Origin: Bacteroidales bacterium
GTDB lineage: Bacteria; Bacteroidota; Bacteroidia; Bacteroidales; UBA932
Length of the DNA stretch: 64,000 nucleotides
NCBI GenBank assembly: GCA_017959005.1
Contig: JAGDBO010000001.1
Location: 155,596 to 219,595, forward strand
Direction: 5' to 3'
Shown: one piece after another, positions 34,982-44,667 of the stretch
How positions within the stretch are numbered: position 1 is the stretch's first letter
Layout of the letters: the number at the start of each line of letters is the position of its first letter
Notes under the pieces: model-generated
Database searches by the model: none
What the model was told of the DNA's origin: nothing
The model's input: only the letters and a program-made list of their open reading frames with translations
Translations under genes and position numbers: made by a program

Positions 34982-35019
34982 AAAAATGGAGGGAACCTTG
35001 CGGTTTCCTCCATTTTTTT
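34982..35019 (+). terminator. Intrinsic terminator after ugd
   Basis: The stem AAAAATGGAGG-G-AACC / GGTT-T-CCTCCATTTTT has one mismatch and a 4-nt loop, with a seven-base T run. The A run on the other side could also serve the convergent aminotransferase gene. Confidence 0.85.
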
Positions 35020-35111
35020 GATACTAAAACCTAAACCTACACTATATAGATGCAAGTGACCCCCGTTTTGTTGCACGGCGGTAAAATTTACCCGAAAGCG
35101 GGGGATGCGGC

Positions 35112-36293
35112 CTAGGCCTCCTTTAGGAAGTTAATAACCTCGTTTACAATCAGTTCTATAGACTCAGCGGTGATTGTAGGATTCATCGGGAGGGAGAGAA
35201 CGTGCGCTGCCAGGTACTCGGAGTTGTGTAGGGAGTCCGCTGCGCTTTTGGAGAAATCCTCCCTTCTTAAGGCTATATTTTGGAAGGCCTCCTGGTCACT
35301 CAGCGGGAGCGGATAGTAGATCATGCTTGCAATTCCCTTCTCTGCAAGGTGTTGTCTGAGAGCGTCTCTTTTGTTATCCTTGATAATCAGTGTATACTGG
35401 TGGTAGGTGTGGGTTGAAAACTCCACCTCCTTAGGGGTGTAGAGATATTTGTTCTGAGGGTCCGCCTTTGTGAAGAGGGTGGTATAAAGTGCTGCGGCCT
35501 GGCGTCTTTTAGCCAGGTAACCATCGAGATACTTGAGCTTTACGTTGAGCACTGCAGCCTGAATGGTATCCAGTCTGGAGTTAACACCAATCACTTTGTG
35601 GTGGTACTTTTTCTCCTGCCCGTGGGAGGCAATCATTCTGATTCTCTGAGCCAGAGCGTCATCATTGGTAAAGAGGGCACCGCCGTCTCCCATTGCGCCG
35701 AGGTTCTTTGTGGGGAAGAAGGAGGTGCACCCTATATTCCCGATAGTGCCCGCCATCATCTCCTCTTCTCCCACCTTGTACTTTGCTCCCAGTGCCTGGG
35801 CGCAGTCTTCCACCACCTTGAGGTTATACCTATTTGCCACAGCCAGCACTGCATTCATATCCGAACACTGGCCAAAGAGGTGGACGGGGACTATGGCTTT
35901 TGTATTATCGTTTATAAGTTCCTCTACCTTTTCCAGAGAGACAACACCGTCTGTATTGAAGGTTCTCGGGTTTACGTCATACATTACGGGGATAAGCTTT
36001 AGCAGTGCAATCACCTCAGCGGTAGCTACATAGGTGAAAGCCGGAACCAGTACCTGATTTCCCGGTTTCAAATCTAAAGCCATTAGGGCAATCTGAAGGG
36101 CGTCCGTTCCGTTGGCGCAGCCAATGACATGTTTGACGCCAAGGTAACGCTCAAGGTTCCTCTCAAAGAGTTCAACCTCCTCTCCGTGAATGAAGGCGGA
36201 GGAATCTATCACTTTGTTAATTGCCGTCTCAATTTCCCCTCTTATAGCGTTATGCTCTTTAGAGAGTTCTATCATCTGAATTTTGTTTCCCAT
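35112..36293 (-). CDS. DegT/DnrJ/EryC1-family nucleotide-sugar aminotransferase
   Basis: PLP-dependent aminotransferase of 393 residues that aminates a keto-sugar nucleotide. Family features are GCANGTDALQIAL, VLVPAFTYVATAEV, the Asp of VEDCAQALGA and the PLP lysine in SFFPTKNLGAMGDGGA. The order and length resemble WbpE/WlbC enzymes that act on UDP-3-oxo-GlcNAcA, which would fit a neighbour making UDP-uronic acids (ugd, convergent), but the exact sugar is inferred only. Standalone gene with its own promoter. Confidence 0.9.
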   Translation of the reverse strand: MGNKIQMIELSKEHNAIRGEIETAINKVIDSSAFIHGEEVELFERNLERYLGVKHVIGCANGTDALQIALMALDLKPGNQVLVPAFTYVATAEVIALLKLIPVMYDVNPRTFNTDGVVSLEKVEELINDNTKAIVPVHLFGQCSDMNAVLAVANRYNLKVVEDCAQALGAKYKVGEEEMMAGTIGNIGCTSFFPTKNLGAMGDGGALFTNDDALAQRIRMIASHGQEKKYHHKVIGVNSRLDTIQAAVLNVKLKYLDGYLAKRRQAAALYTTLFTKADPQNKYLYTPKEVEFSTHTYHQYTLIIKDNKRDALRQHLAEKGIASMIYYPLPLSDQEAFQNIALRREDFSKSAADSLHNSEYLAAHVLSLPMNPTITAESIELIVNEVINFLKEA

Positions 36294-36311
36294 AACAGTG
36301 TTTCTCTAAGG

Positions 36312-36319
36312 CAAAGATA
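36312..36319 (-). promoter_or_regulatory. -7 box TATCTTTG for the aminotransferase
   Basis: CAAAGATA on plus, 18 nt upstream of the ATG at 36293. Confidence 0.65.
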
Positions 36320-36375
36320 CACTTAAAAAGAGAATATACCTATTACTGGGGATTGCACAAAAAGAGCGGCATGGG

Positions 36376-36383
36376 TAACTTTG
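36376..36383 (+). promoter_or_regulatory. Possible distal promoter box TAACTTTG for the TonB operon
   Basis: Perfect TAnnTTTG about 200 nt before the TonB receptor ATG. Together with TATCTTTA at 36530-36537 (last base off consensus, 42 nt before the ATG) it gives two candidate starts in the 286-bp intergenic region, which holds no gene that I can see. Confidence 0.4.
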
Positions 36384-36529
36384 CAGTGTGAAAGGGGATG
36401 AAAATGTAACAATTGGTTATAAATTAAAAATGTTTATAAGTTGCAGATGGATTGTGCATTACAAAGATTGATCGGATAAAATCGTAAAAAATTGTTAATG
36501 AATTTAACTATCGTGAGAGAAAAAAGTAT

Positions 36530-36537
36530 TATCTTTA
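36530..36537 (+). promoter_or_regulatory. Probable proximal -7 box TATCTTTA for the TonB operon
   Basis: One mismatch to TAnnTTTG, 42 nt before the ATG at 36580, in a strongly AT-rich stretch. Confidence 0.45.
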
Positions 36538-36579
36538 AATCGCCATTAGAATCAACACAATAAACCAAATAATTAATCT

Positions 36580-39456
36580 ATGAAGGTAACTAAGTTAAAA
36601 TTCAGTGGCTTGTTCCTGGCAGCAGCTCTGCTTCTCTTTTGTAGTAGCAGCTGGGCTCAGCGTCAGAAGACGGTATCTATAAGCGGTACTGTCACAGAGC
36701 AGGCAGGAGATGCAAAAGCAGCCCCAATTCCTTACGCAACGGTTCAGGTACCGAACGCAGGAGTTTCTGCTATTGCAAATGAGAGGGGAGAGTATACCAT
36801 CAAGAGTATAGCTCCCGGAACTTATGAGTTTATAGTTTCATCATTGGGTTATGAGACTCTGACTCTTAAGGTTACGGTCGTAGCGGCAAAGCCGGTTTAC
36901 GATTTTTCTCTTAAAGTTGCCGACTTCCGTTTGGACGATATCACAGTTACGGCTGAGGCGTCCAAGACAGGATCTGCAACGGCGTCAAAAATCAACCGTA
37001 CAGCAATTGAGCACATTCAGGCAAGTTCATTGGCAGACGTTATGATGCTGCTTCCTGGTGCGGACGTTACATCATCCACTTTCAAACCAGACCTCCAGGG
37101 AGTTAAGACTCTCTCAGTAAGAGGTGGTAGCGCAATGGGAACAGCAATCATCATGGATGGCGCTCCTATTTCCAATGCTGCCAACATGCAGACAATGAGT
37201 GCCGCTATAGGTGGTGCAAATCCAGGTGGCGGCGGACAGACTCCTACTTCAGGTATTGACCTTAGAACCATTACCACAGATAACGTTGAGTCTGTTGAGG
37301 TTATCCAGGGTATTGCTTCTGTTGAGTACGGAGATGCTGCAGCAGGAACCGTTATTGTAAATGCAAAGAGCGGTGTTGAGCCTCTGACAATCAAGTTCAA
37401 TACAAACCCTAACATTTACGCAATAGGTGCTACTCACGGAGTTAGCCTCGGTTCAAATGCAGGTTACATCAACTACGGTGTAGATTACGCTTACTCTGTT
37501 GCAGACCCAAGAGAGAGTTATGACAAATATAGAAGAGCTACCGGAAGAGTTGCTTACGCAAACACCTTCTTTGGCGGCAAGTTCTATACCAATACCGCTC
37601 TCTCATTCCTCTGGACAAGAGACAAGGCAGAGCCTAACCCTGATGATGATTCTGACTACACTACATCTAACCGCAGAGACCGCGGAGTGCGTATTACACA
37701 CAACGGCGAGATCAGAGTTAACAAAGGTTGGTTCAAGAATGTAAAGTACACTCTTTCATTTAATTATACAAATCGTAGAAGTTACTTCCAGGATCAGGGT
37801 ACCAACGCAGACGTTGCTTACTCTTACTCAAAGATTGACGGTTCAGTTCTCTCTTCAAGACCTGGCACAAGAATCTTTGACGATACAGGAAAAGAGTTGA
37901 CTTACTTTGGTCCTAACGGTGAACTTGTAAATGACAAGAGCTGGATCACTCCTGCTTCTTACATGTATGAGTACAACGTTTACGGTAAAGAGCTCAACAC
38001 CTTTGCAAAAGTTATGGTAAACTTTGCAGGTAAATTGGGCGCAACCAACCACCACATTATTATTGGTGCAGACTGGCACAATGACGGTAACAGAGGTAAA
38101 GGTAAAGTATTCGACTATGACTTCCCTCCTTACAGATCAGTATCTTACCGCTTTGCTACTCAGAGAGAGCGTCCTTACAAGGATATTCCTTTTATGAACA
38201 AATTCTCTGCTTGGGCACAGGAAGATTTCAGATGGGAGGTATTCAACCGCGAGCTTAAGATTGTTGCCGGTATGCGTTATGACAAAGTTTGGAACGTAGG
38301 TGACGCATTCTCTCCAAGAGTAAATGCATCATTTGAGATTGTCCCTGGAGCCCTCTCTGTAAGAGGTGGTTACGGAGTTAGCGTAAGCGCTCCTACTATG
38401 GCTTACGTCTACCCGGACAACGCATACTTTGATATGATCAACTTCAACAACTCACTTCAGACAACAGTTCCTGATGCACAGAAGTTCCAGTTGATTACAA
38501 CTCACGTTTATGATATCAAGAACAACAATCTGAGCCTTTCAAAGCAGAAGAAAGCAGAGGTTGGTCTTGACTTCAGAATCAAGAAGGTAAAGGTTGCAGT
38601 TACAGGTTACAAGGATTGGAACCACAACGGTTACACCTTCTCTTCCGGTCTCAATGACTACGGTTATGTAAACTGGAACAGATATTCTGCAACTACTTAT
38701 CCTGCAGACGGAACCACTCTTCCTACTCTCCACTTGGAGAATGACGGAAAGGTATTCCTCCAGTACACAACTCCTCACAACAATCTCTCTTACGAGCAGA
38801 AGGGTGTTGAGTTTGTTATTGACTTTGGAAGAATCAATGCAATCCGCACATCATTCCTGGTTAACGGTGAGTTCTATGACTACAAGGCATGGAATAACGG
38901 TTGGTTGTTCTACAACAAGAACGGCAGCGAGGAGGCTAATATGGGTATCTACTCACGCAAGGCTTCTTCCGGTGTTGCGCGCGAGCAGAACTTCATTACC
39001 AATTTCATTGTTACTCACAACATTCCAAAGATTGGATTCGTAATCTCTATGACAGCTAACGTTAACTGGAGATACAAGGGATGGACTACCTACGCAGCTT
39101 GCGATACTATTCCTCAGATGTATCTCTCAATTGCAGACGGTCAGGTTCACGACTTCAATCCTGAGTGGGCTAATCCAAAGAACGCAGATTATGACAAGTG
39201 GCTTCCAATTCTCAGAAACGAGACTAACGGTGCTATTGCTAAGAACCGTAAGGAGAGAGAGAAAGCCTACAATCCTGTACTCTGCATCAATGTAAACGTT
39301 ACAAAGCAGTTCAAGTATTTTGACGTTTCATTCTTCGCTAACAACATGTTCAGATCTACACCTCTCCAGTCTCTGAAGAAGAGTCCGGGAGACAAGGTAA
39401 GACGCAACCCGAATGTATTCTTCTTCGGACTGCAGTTGACTGCTAAGATTAAATAA
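36580..39456 (+). CDS. TonB-dependent outer-membrane receptor
   Basis: 958 residues. A signal peptide (to about residue 27, SSWAQ) is followed by a carboxypeptidase-regulatory-like domain (about 30-110; ISGTVTEQAG ... GEYTIKSIAPGTYEFIVSSL), a plug domain (about 130-270; LADVMMLLPGADV, LSVRGGSAMGTAIIMDGAPI, VEVIQGIASVEYGDAAAGTV) and a 22-strand-type barrel. It has SusC-like N-terminal architecture but no SusD follows. Instead it heads a five-gene operon with a DUF4876-like lipoprotein, a DUF6850-like barrel and two C25-like proteases. The substrate is unknown; a peptide or metal-bearing ligand is plausible. Confidence 0.9.
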   Translation: MKVTKLKFSGLFLAAALLLFCSSSWAQRQKTVSISGTVTEQAGDAKAAPIPYATVQVPNAGVSAIANERGEYTIKSIAPGTYEFIVSSLGYETLTLKVTVVAAKPVYDFSLKVADFRLDDITVTAEASKTGSATASKINRTAIEHIQASSLADVMMLLPGADVTSSTFKPDLQGVKTLSVRGGSAMGTAIIMDGAPISNAANMQTMSAAIGGANPGGGGQTPTSGIDLRTITTDNVESVEVIQGIASVEYGDAAAGTVIVNAKSGVEPLTIKFNTNPNIYAIGATHGVSLGSNAGYINYGVDYAYSVADPRESYDKYRRATGRVAYANTFFGGKFYTNTALSFLWTRDKAEPNPDDDSDYTTSNRRDRGVRITHNGEIRVNKGWFKNVKYTLSFNYTNRRSYFQDQGTNADVAYSYSKIDGSVLSSRPGTRIFDDTGKELTYFGPNGELVNDKSWITPASYMYEYNVYGKELNTFAKVMVNFAGKLGATNHHIIIGADWHNDGNRGKGKVFDYDFPPYRSVSYRFATQRERPYKDIPFMNKFSAWAQEDFRWEVFNRELKIVAGMRYDKVWNVGDAFSPRVNASFEIVPGALSVRGGYGVSVSAPTMAYVYPDNAYFDMINFNNSLQTTVPDAQKFQLITTHVYDIKNNNLSLSKQKKAEVGLDFRIKKVKVAVTGYKDWNHNGYTFSSGLNDYGYVNWNRYSATTYPADGTTLPTLHLENDGKVFLQYTTPHNNLSYEQKGVEFVIDFGRINAIRTSFLVNGEFYDYKAWNNGWLFYNKNGSEEANMGIYSRKASSGVAREQNFITNFIVTHNIPKIGFVISMTANVNWRYKGWTTYAACDTIPQMYLSIADGQVHDFNPEWANPKNADYDKWLPILRNETNGAIAKNRKEREKAYNPVLCINVNVTKQFKYFDVSFFANNMFRSTPLQSLKKSPGDKVRRNPNVFFFGLQLTAKIK

Positions 39457-39476
39457 CTATTAAGATGAAGGCTATT

Positions 39477-40760
39477 ATGAAAAAGATATATGCATTATTG
39501 ATTTCCGTGGTGTTTGTATCATTCCTTGCCTCATCCTGCATAGATATGATGAAGGATGTAAAGGATGTTGAAAAGATAGAGCCTATCTCAGTATCCTTTA
39601 AGGTTTGCGCTGCAACAGGTTTCATCCCTAAGGGCGGTTCAGTAACTCCTGATCCTAACTTCAATACGCAGGGTGTTACCGTTACCTTTACAAACGTAAA
39701 GACCGGACAGGTTTTCACCACAACCACAAACTCCAACAGCGTTGCAACTACAGACGTAGAGCCGGGCGTTTACTCAATAGGCGTATCCGGTACTGCAACT
39801 CATGAAGGTTATAAGTATTTTATCAACGGCAACAAGCCGGCTGTATCTCTCTATAAGACAGTAACTCCTGAGGAGGCAGCATCTAGAGAAGACCTTACTC
39901 TGGTTGTTCGTCCTGCAAAGGTTGGTTCTCTCTGTATCAGCGAGATTTACTACTGCGGAGTTGCAAGTTACTACTTCAGAGATCAGACCTATCAGTTCTA
40001 CAACAACGGAACAGAGACTATCTATCTGGATAACATGTGCTTTGCACAGCTCCATCCTAACATTGCAACAGCAAACCTGCCAACCTGGCCGGATTCAGAC
40101 GGAGAAGGAAACTATGTTTACAGTATGATGGTATGGCAGTTTGCCGGCAGCGGAACAGACTTTCCACTTGCTCCGGGTGAGAGTATAGTAGTTTCTCAGG
40201 AGCCTAGAGATCATACAACTAACAACCCTAACTCTTATGACAATTCTAAGAGTGAGTGGCAGACTTGGACAGGAAATGCATCCAGATACAATCCGGACGT
40301 TCCTAACATGACCTGCATTTTCTACACTACTTGGAACAGTATGCAGTGGCTGACCTCCGTATTCGGAGCTGCTTTCTGCGTATTCCAGGCACCTAAGGGA
40401 ACCGTAGTTGACGAAGCCTACTATAAGGATCCTGCTCACTATCAGACAGAGGTAAACATGACAGCCAAGTATGCAAAGATTCCTGCAGACTGGGTTTTGG
40501 ACGGTGTTGAGCTTCTTACAAATATGAGCTCTCTCCATATGAAACGTATCCCTGGATTCGTAGATGCAGGTGGTACTTCCGTAGAGGCTACATATTGCGG
40601 TAAGACCGTATCCAGAAAGGTAATAGGAAGAAATGCAAACGGCACTCCTATCTATCAGGATACTAACAATTCAACTGACGACTTCCAGGTTAACGACCAT
40701 CCAATGCTCCGCAGAAACGGAGAGTTGGTTCCACCTTGGAGTCCGGCTTTAGCATTTTAG
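39477..40760 (+). CDS. DUF4876-like lipoprotein
   Basis: Predicted outer-membrane lipoprotein (lipobox FLASSC, Cys21 from ATG 39477; an in-frame ATG at 39465 adds four residues). An N-terminal Ig-like/Cna-B-like region (about 30-140; VTVTFTNVKTGQVFTTTTNS) precedes a region starting SLCISEIYYCG that resembles lamin-tail-like folds (QFYNNGTETIYLDN). The assignment to DUF4876 is from recollection of the family's place after a TonB receptor and before a DUF6850 barrel. It may be the extracellular lid or binding partner of the receptor, in the position SusD takes in SusCD pairs. Confidence 0.7.
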   Translation: MKKIYALLISVVFVSFLASSCIDMMKDVKDVEKIEPISVSFKVCAATGFIPKGGSVTPDPNFNTQGVTVTFTNVKTGQVFTTTTNSNSVATTDVEPGVYSIGVSGTATHEGYKYFINGNKPAVSLYKTVTPEEAASREDLTLVVRPAKVGSLCISEIYYCGVASYYFRDQTYQFYNNGTETIYLDNMCFAQLHPNIATANLPTWPDSDGEGNYVYSMMVWQFAGSGTDFPLAPGESIVVSQEPRDHTTNNPNSYDNSKSEWQTWTGNASRYNPDVPNMTCIFYTTWNSMQWLTSVFGAAFCVFQAPKGTVVDEAYYKDPAHYQTEVNMTAKYAKIPADWVLDGVELLTNMSSLHMKRIPGFVDAGGTSVEATYCGKTVSRKVIGRNANGTPIYQDTNNSTDDFQVNDHPMLRRNGELVPPWSPALAF

Positions 40761-40797
40761 TACCAGTTTTTAATGTAAAATTTAGATGAGTAGTATT

Positions 40798-42438
40798 ATG
40801 AACAAGATATTTAAGAAAGCAGTTGTATTGTTAGCCGCCCTGTTTGTAGTTACCTATGTATCTGCACAGAACGAGGGATCCAAGGCTGCAATTGAAAGAG
40901 CTGCGCTTGAGAACATCTGGTTGTCAAATACTGAGAATGCGGCCGGCGGTATGGTGGATGCACCAGCACTTATGGCAAATGCATATTTTGGATTTGATCA
41001 TACCAAAGGAGACTTCAAGAGAACTCAGGTTGGTAACAAGATAAACTCCATCTCTTTCCACACAGACGGAGGTGGTATTTATGAGAATATAGGCGGTATG
41101 TTTATTTGGGGAGATTTCACTTACACCAAGGATGCAATTGCCGGTGCAAGATGGAATGCAACCCTTGCTAATCCGCTCAGAGACATGCCTTTCTTTGTTG
41201 CAGACGAGAATGTCAGCAAGTGGAGAAATCAGAACTACAATATGGGATTCAAGGTGGGTGCGCCTCTTTTCCGCGGCCGCCTGGTTGTTGGTTTCACAGG
41301 TTACTATGAGGCCGGCATTGCTGCAAAGCAGTTGGATCCTCGTCCTATTACAAGAGTTTCAAACCTCAATGTTGTTCCTGCAATTCTCTTCAGAATCAAT
41401 GACAAGAACACCATTGGCGCAGACTTCCACTATACCAGCTATCGTGAGGACGGTTCTGCAGAGAACATTATCCACCTCAGAGATCAGAAAGGTTGGGAGA
41501 TGGTTGCTCCTGGTTTCTTCAATGATGGTCTAATTGCCTCATTTGGTGGCATTAACAAGCTCCGTAACTACAACGCCAACGCTTTGGGCGGCGGCCTGCA
41601 GTATAGCTTCATTGGAAAGAAATTCAAGATTCTGGCTACTGGAGATTATCTCTACAGAGTTGAGGATGCTCTTTGCAACTACACCAAACCTCAGATGTCA
41701 GGTACCGTTAAACATACAACATGGTCTGCAGCTTTGGCAGCTCAGTTCAACCTCACAGAAGAGGACCGTTTCTTTGTTAAGGTGAAACATTCAAACAAGG
41801 ATTATCGCGGAATTGAGTACTTCCAGACTTATGACAATACCTATGAGGTTCAGTCATATATCACAGATGCTGAGTTTGAGCGTTCTAAGTTCACAACCAA
41901 GGTTGAGAAGGTCAATATTGACTATTTGAAGACCAATGGCGGTGACGCTTACACCTGGAAAGTTGGTGTTGAGGGATCTTACACTCGCGATGGTTTCTGG
42001 TACTATGTACCTGCCTCTTCCCGTAAGGTTAACACTCTCTTCTTGGGAGCAAACGGATCTTACAACTTTGAGATTAACGATGTTAACGCAGTAACACTTG
42101 ATGTTAACGCAGGTTTCAGTAAGAACAAGAAAGGTACATTTGATTACAATGGAGTAAAGCTTGGAAACAAGGCCTTTACAGAGTTCGCTCTGATAGACTT
42201 CATGTACATGTGTGCAGATTACTCACAGATGGGATTCAATCTGACTTACTCTTTCAAGGGTATCAAGAGTCTTTCATCTCTCTTCTGCTCAATTGGTTAT
42301 CAGCACATTCGTCCTGAGACCGTTGAGGATATCAGAGGCGTGAAGGATTTCCCTATGGAGATTAAAGAGATTTCTGACACATACCGTTTCTTCAAGAGAA
42401 GAGATGTTATCTCCTTCAAGGTGGGTATCACCTTCTAG
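40798..42438 (+). CDS. DUF6850-like outer-membrane beta-barrel protein
   Basis: About 546 residues from ATG 40798 (40786 is an alternative). A signal peptide (VVTYVSAQN) is followed by alternating amphipathic strands ending in an aromatic/hydrophobic C-terminus (SFKVGITF), as expected for an outer-membrane barrel. The conserved early stretch includes ALENIWLSNTENAAGGMVD. The family label DUF6850 is from memory of this gene order. No channel ligand can be inferred. It lies 37 nt after the DUF4876-like stop and 27 nt before the first C25-like protease. Confidence 0.68.
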   Translation: MNKIFKKAVVLLAALFVVTYVSAQNEGSKAAIERAALENIWLSNTENAAGGMVDAPALMANAYFGFDHTKGDFKRTQVGNKINSISFHTDGGGIYENIGGMFIWGDFTYTKDAIAGARWNATLANPLRDMPFFVADENVSKWRNQNYNMGFKVGAPLFRGRLVVGFTGYYEAGIAAKQLDPRPITRVSNLNVVPAILFRINDKNTIGADFHYTSYREDGSAENIIHLRDQKGWEMVAPGFFNDGLIASFGGINKLRNYNANALGGGLQYSFIGKKFKILATGDYLYRVEDALCNYTKPQMSGTVKHTTWSAALAAQFNLTEEDRFFVKVKHSNKDYRGIEYFQTYDNTYEVQSYITDAEFERSKFTTKVEKVNIDYLKTNGGDAYTWKVGVEGSYTRDGFWYYVPASSRKVNTLFLGANGSYNFEINDVNAVTLDVNAGFSKNKKGTFDYNGVKLGNKAFTEFALIDFMYMCADYSQMGFNLTYSFKGIKSLSSLFCSIGYQHIRPETVEDIRGVKDFPMEIKEISDTYRFFKRRDVISFKVGITF

Positions 42439-42465
42439 TTAGAAACATTGTAGTATTTTAAAATA

Positions 42466-44658
42466 ATGAGATTTAGCTATATCAGGAGCATATTTTTGCT
42501 CTTGCTTATGACTCTTCCCGCAACCCTGGCTGCTCAGCAATTTGAGCAGCCGGCGGTTTCCGGTAAGAGTTCTTTCGCTGTTATCACAGACAGTAAGACC
42601 AAAGCTAACTGTGCCGCCGAAATTGCAGAATACAAAGGCGTTATAGAGAGCGAAGGTCTTCCGGTCTTTGTGGTATGGGCAGATTGGGAATCTCCGGAGC
42701 AGGTGAAGGGAGTACTTCAAAAACTCCATCGGGAAAAGAATTTGGAGGGTGCCGTTTTTATTGGTGAGGTACCTATCGCGATGGTGATGAAGGCTCAGTT
42801 CATGACCTCCGCCTACAAGATGGATGAAAGACACTATCCTCTTGAGACAGTGGCTGTTCCGTCTGACAGGTTCTATGACGATTTCGATCTGACCTTTGAA
42901 AAAATAAAGGACTCTACAAAAGGGCTGAAACATTTCTACAACCTCTCTCCAAAATCTAAACCTTACATTGAGTGTGACATTTACACTGCAAGAATTCCGG
43001 CTCAGATGAGCAACGGTGACCCTTACACTCAGATATCCGCATATCTGAAAAAGGCGGTTGCAGCTCATAAGGAGAATAACAAGTTTGACAAGTTTATCTC
43101 CTACACCGGACATGGTTCATACTCCAACTCAATCACCGCTTGGAGAGCCGAGCAACAGATTGTAAACGAGCAGTTTGGAACTGAGTTTAAGAACAACGGC
43201 AACGCCCGCTTTATCCGTTACAGTATGGCGGACTATATGAAGCCGTTTGTGATTAAGGAGCTCAGAAGAGAGGATGGAGATTTGATGGTTTTCCACGAGC
43301 ACGGAGATTACTTCAGAATGTATCTTGCCGGTTATCCGGAGGATAGAGAACCTCAGGAGTATCTGCACAACGTTCTGCGTACTTACGCTCGCAGAAACTT
43401 GAAGCGTGCGCAGGAGAATGCAGAAAAGTGGGGCCTTGATTCCACCTGGTACTCAGACTATAAGGACCCTAAGAAGGTTGCCGAGGATTCACTTTTGGAT
43501 CTTAAGACCGGTATTATTCTGGAGGAGATTAACGATATTGCTCCTAATGCCAGAATGGTCATTTTTGACGCCTGCTACAACGGAGATTTCCGTAATCCGG
43601 ATTTCATTGCAGGTAAGTTCATTATGGCTTCCGGTAAGTGCGTTGTGGGCTTTGGAAACAGCGTGAACGTGCTGCAGGACAAGTCCGCTTTTGACCTTCT
43701 GGGACTTCTCAGAGATGGGGCGAGAGTTGGCCTTTGGTCTCAGCATATCAACATTTTAGAGAGCCACGTAATTGGAGATCCTACCTTCCACTTTACTCCG
43801 TATGATGAGAGTGAAGATATCAATGATTTTCTGCTGAACAATGACATCAACTTCTGGGCAGGAGTTCAGGAGGATGAGTTCAGACTCTCACTTGAGGGAG
43901 CAGAGGTAAATCCAGATGTTCAGAACTTTGCAATGATGAAGCTTGTGGAGGGAGATTATCCGGGCATTTCGGATAAACTGCTTGCAATCTTTAAGGAATC
44001 TCCTTATGCGGTTGTAAGATACAACGCTCTTTATCTGTTGCAGAAGTTGAATGACGCCAACTTTAGGGAGGCTCTTAAACTTGCCGTTACAGACAGTTAC
44101 GAGTACATCAGAAGAATTGCGGTTACCAGAATGGGAGCCATTGGCGCTGAGGAGTTTTTGCCTTATCTGATAGATGCTTACGTCAATGACGTGCATGCTA
44201 CAAGAGTTGTCTTCAACTGCACCTCTTCACTTCTCTGCTTTGACGTAGAGAAGGCAAAGGCTGCAATTGAGGAGTACTTTAAGGATAAGACCTACTACAA
44301 TGCTGCTAAGGATAAAGAGTTCCTGCTCAAGCTGGTAGAGGACAATCCTGGCGCCTCTTCAATAAGCGCCATAACCAACAAGGGCAAGAAGTCCGGAACC
44401 AGAGTTTCATACATTCAGTTTTTGCGTAACCGTCAGTATCACCAGAACCTTGAGCAGTGCATTAAGGTGATGGAGGATCCTACTGACGACGAGTTTGTAA
44501 GAACGCTTATGGCCGAGTCACTGGCTTGGTGGAGACTCTCTTACAAGAAGGATGAGATCATTGCATCTTGCAAAAAACTTCTAGCAGACAAGAACACTCC
44601 GGAGCAGATGCGTCCTGCATTGGAGAGTGCATTAACAAGACTCACATCAAAAAAATAG
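42466..44658 (+). CDS. Gingipain-like (C25-type, caspase-fold) protease with HEAT repeats, paralogue A
   Basis: 730 residues, signal peptide ending LAAQQ. Residues 30-450 look like a C25/caspase-fold peptidase: LEGAVFIGEVPIAMV, SDRFYDDFDL, then SYTGHGSYSN (His216), FHEHGDYF (His279) and VIFDACYNGDF (Cys370). His216 or His279 with Cys370 would form the His/Cys dyad; gingipains have GHG and ACVNG at equivalent motifs. Residues about 480-730 are helical HEAT-like repeats. There is no obvious type IX secretion C-terminal domain. It is 27 nt after the barrel gene and 9 nt before its paralogue. Confidence 0.75.
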   Translation: MRFSYIRSIFLLLLMTLPATLAAQQFEQPAVSGKSSFAVITDSKTKANCAAEIAEYKGVIESEGLPVFVVWADWESPEQVKGVLQKLHREKNLEGAVFIGEVPIAMVMKAQFMTSAYKMDERHYPLETVAVPSDRFYDDFDLTFEKIKDSTKGLKHFYNLSPKSKPYIECDIYTARIPAQMSNGDPYTQISAYLKKAVAAHKENNKFDKFISYTGHGSYSNSITAWRAEQQIVNEQFGTEFKNNGNARFIRYSMADYMKPFVIKELRREDGDLMVFHEHGDYFRMYLAGYPEDREPQEYLHNVLRTYARRNLKRAQENAEKWGLDSTWYSDYKDPKKVAEDSLLDLKTGIILEEINDIAPNARMVIFDACYNGDFRNPDFIAGKFIMASGKCVVGFGNSVNVLQDKSAFDLLGLLRDGARVGLWSQHINILESHVIGDPTFHFTPYDESEDINDFLLNNDINFWAGVQEDEFRLSLEGAEVNPDVQNFAMMKLVEGDYPGISDKLLAIFKESPYAVVRYNALYLLQKLNDANFREALKLAVTDSYEYIRRIAVTRMGAIGAEEFLPYLIDAYVNDVHATRVVFNCTSSLLCFDVEKAKAAIEEYFKDKTYYNAAKDKEFLLKLVEDNPGASSISAITNKGKKSGTRVSYIQFLRNRQYHQNLEQCIKVMEDPTDDEFVRTLMAESLAWWRLSYKKDEIIASCKKLLADKNTPEQMRPALESALTRLTSKK

Positions 44659-44667
44659 GAGGGGGTT

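Noticed and set aside
35058-35104. CCCCCG/CGGGGG inverted repeat as terminator of the aminotransferase gene
   Set aside because: The loop exceeds 30 nt and no T run follows on the minus strand; the ugd terminator is a better bidirectional candidate.
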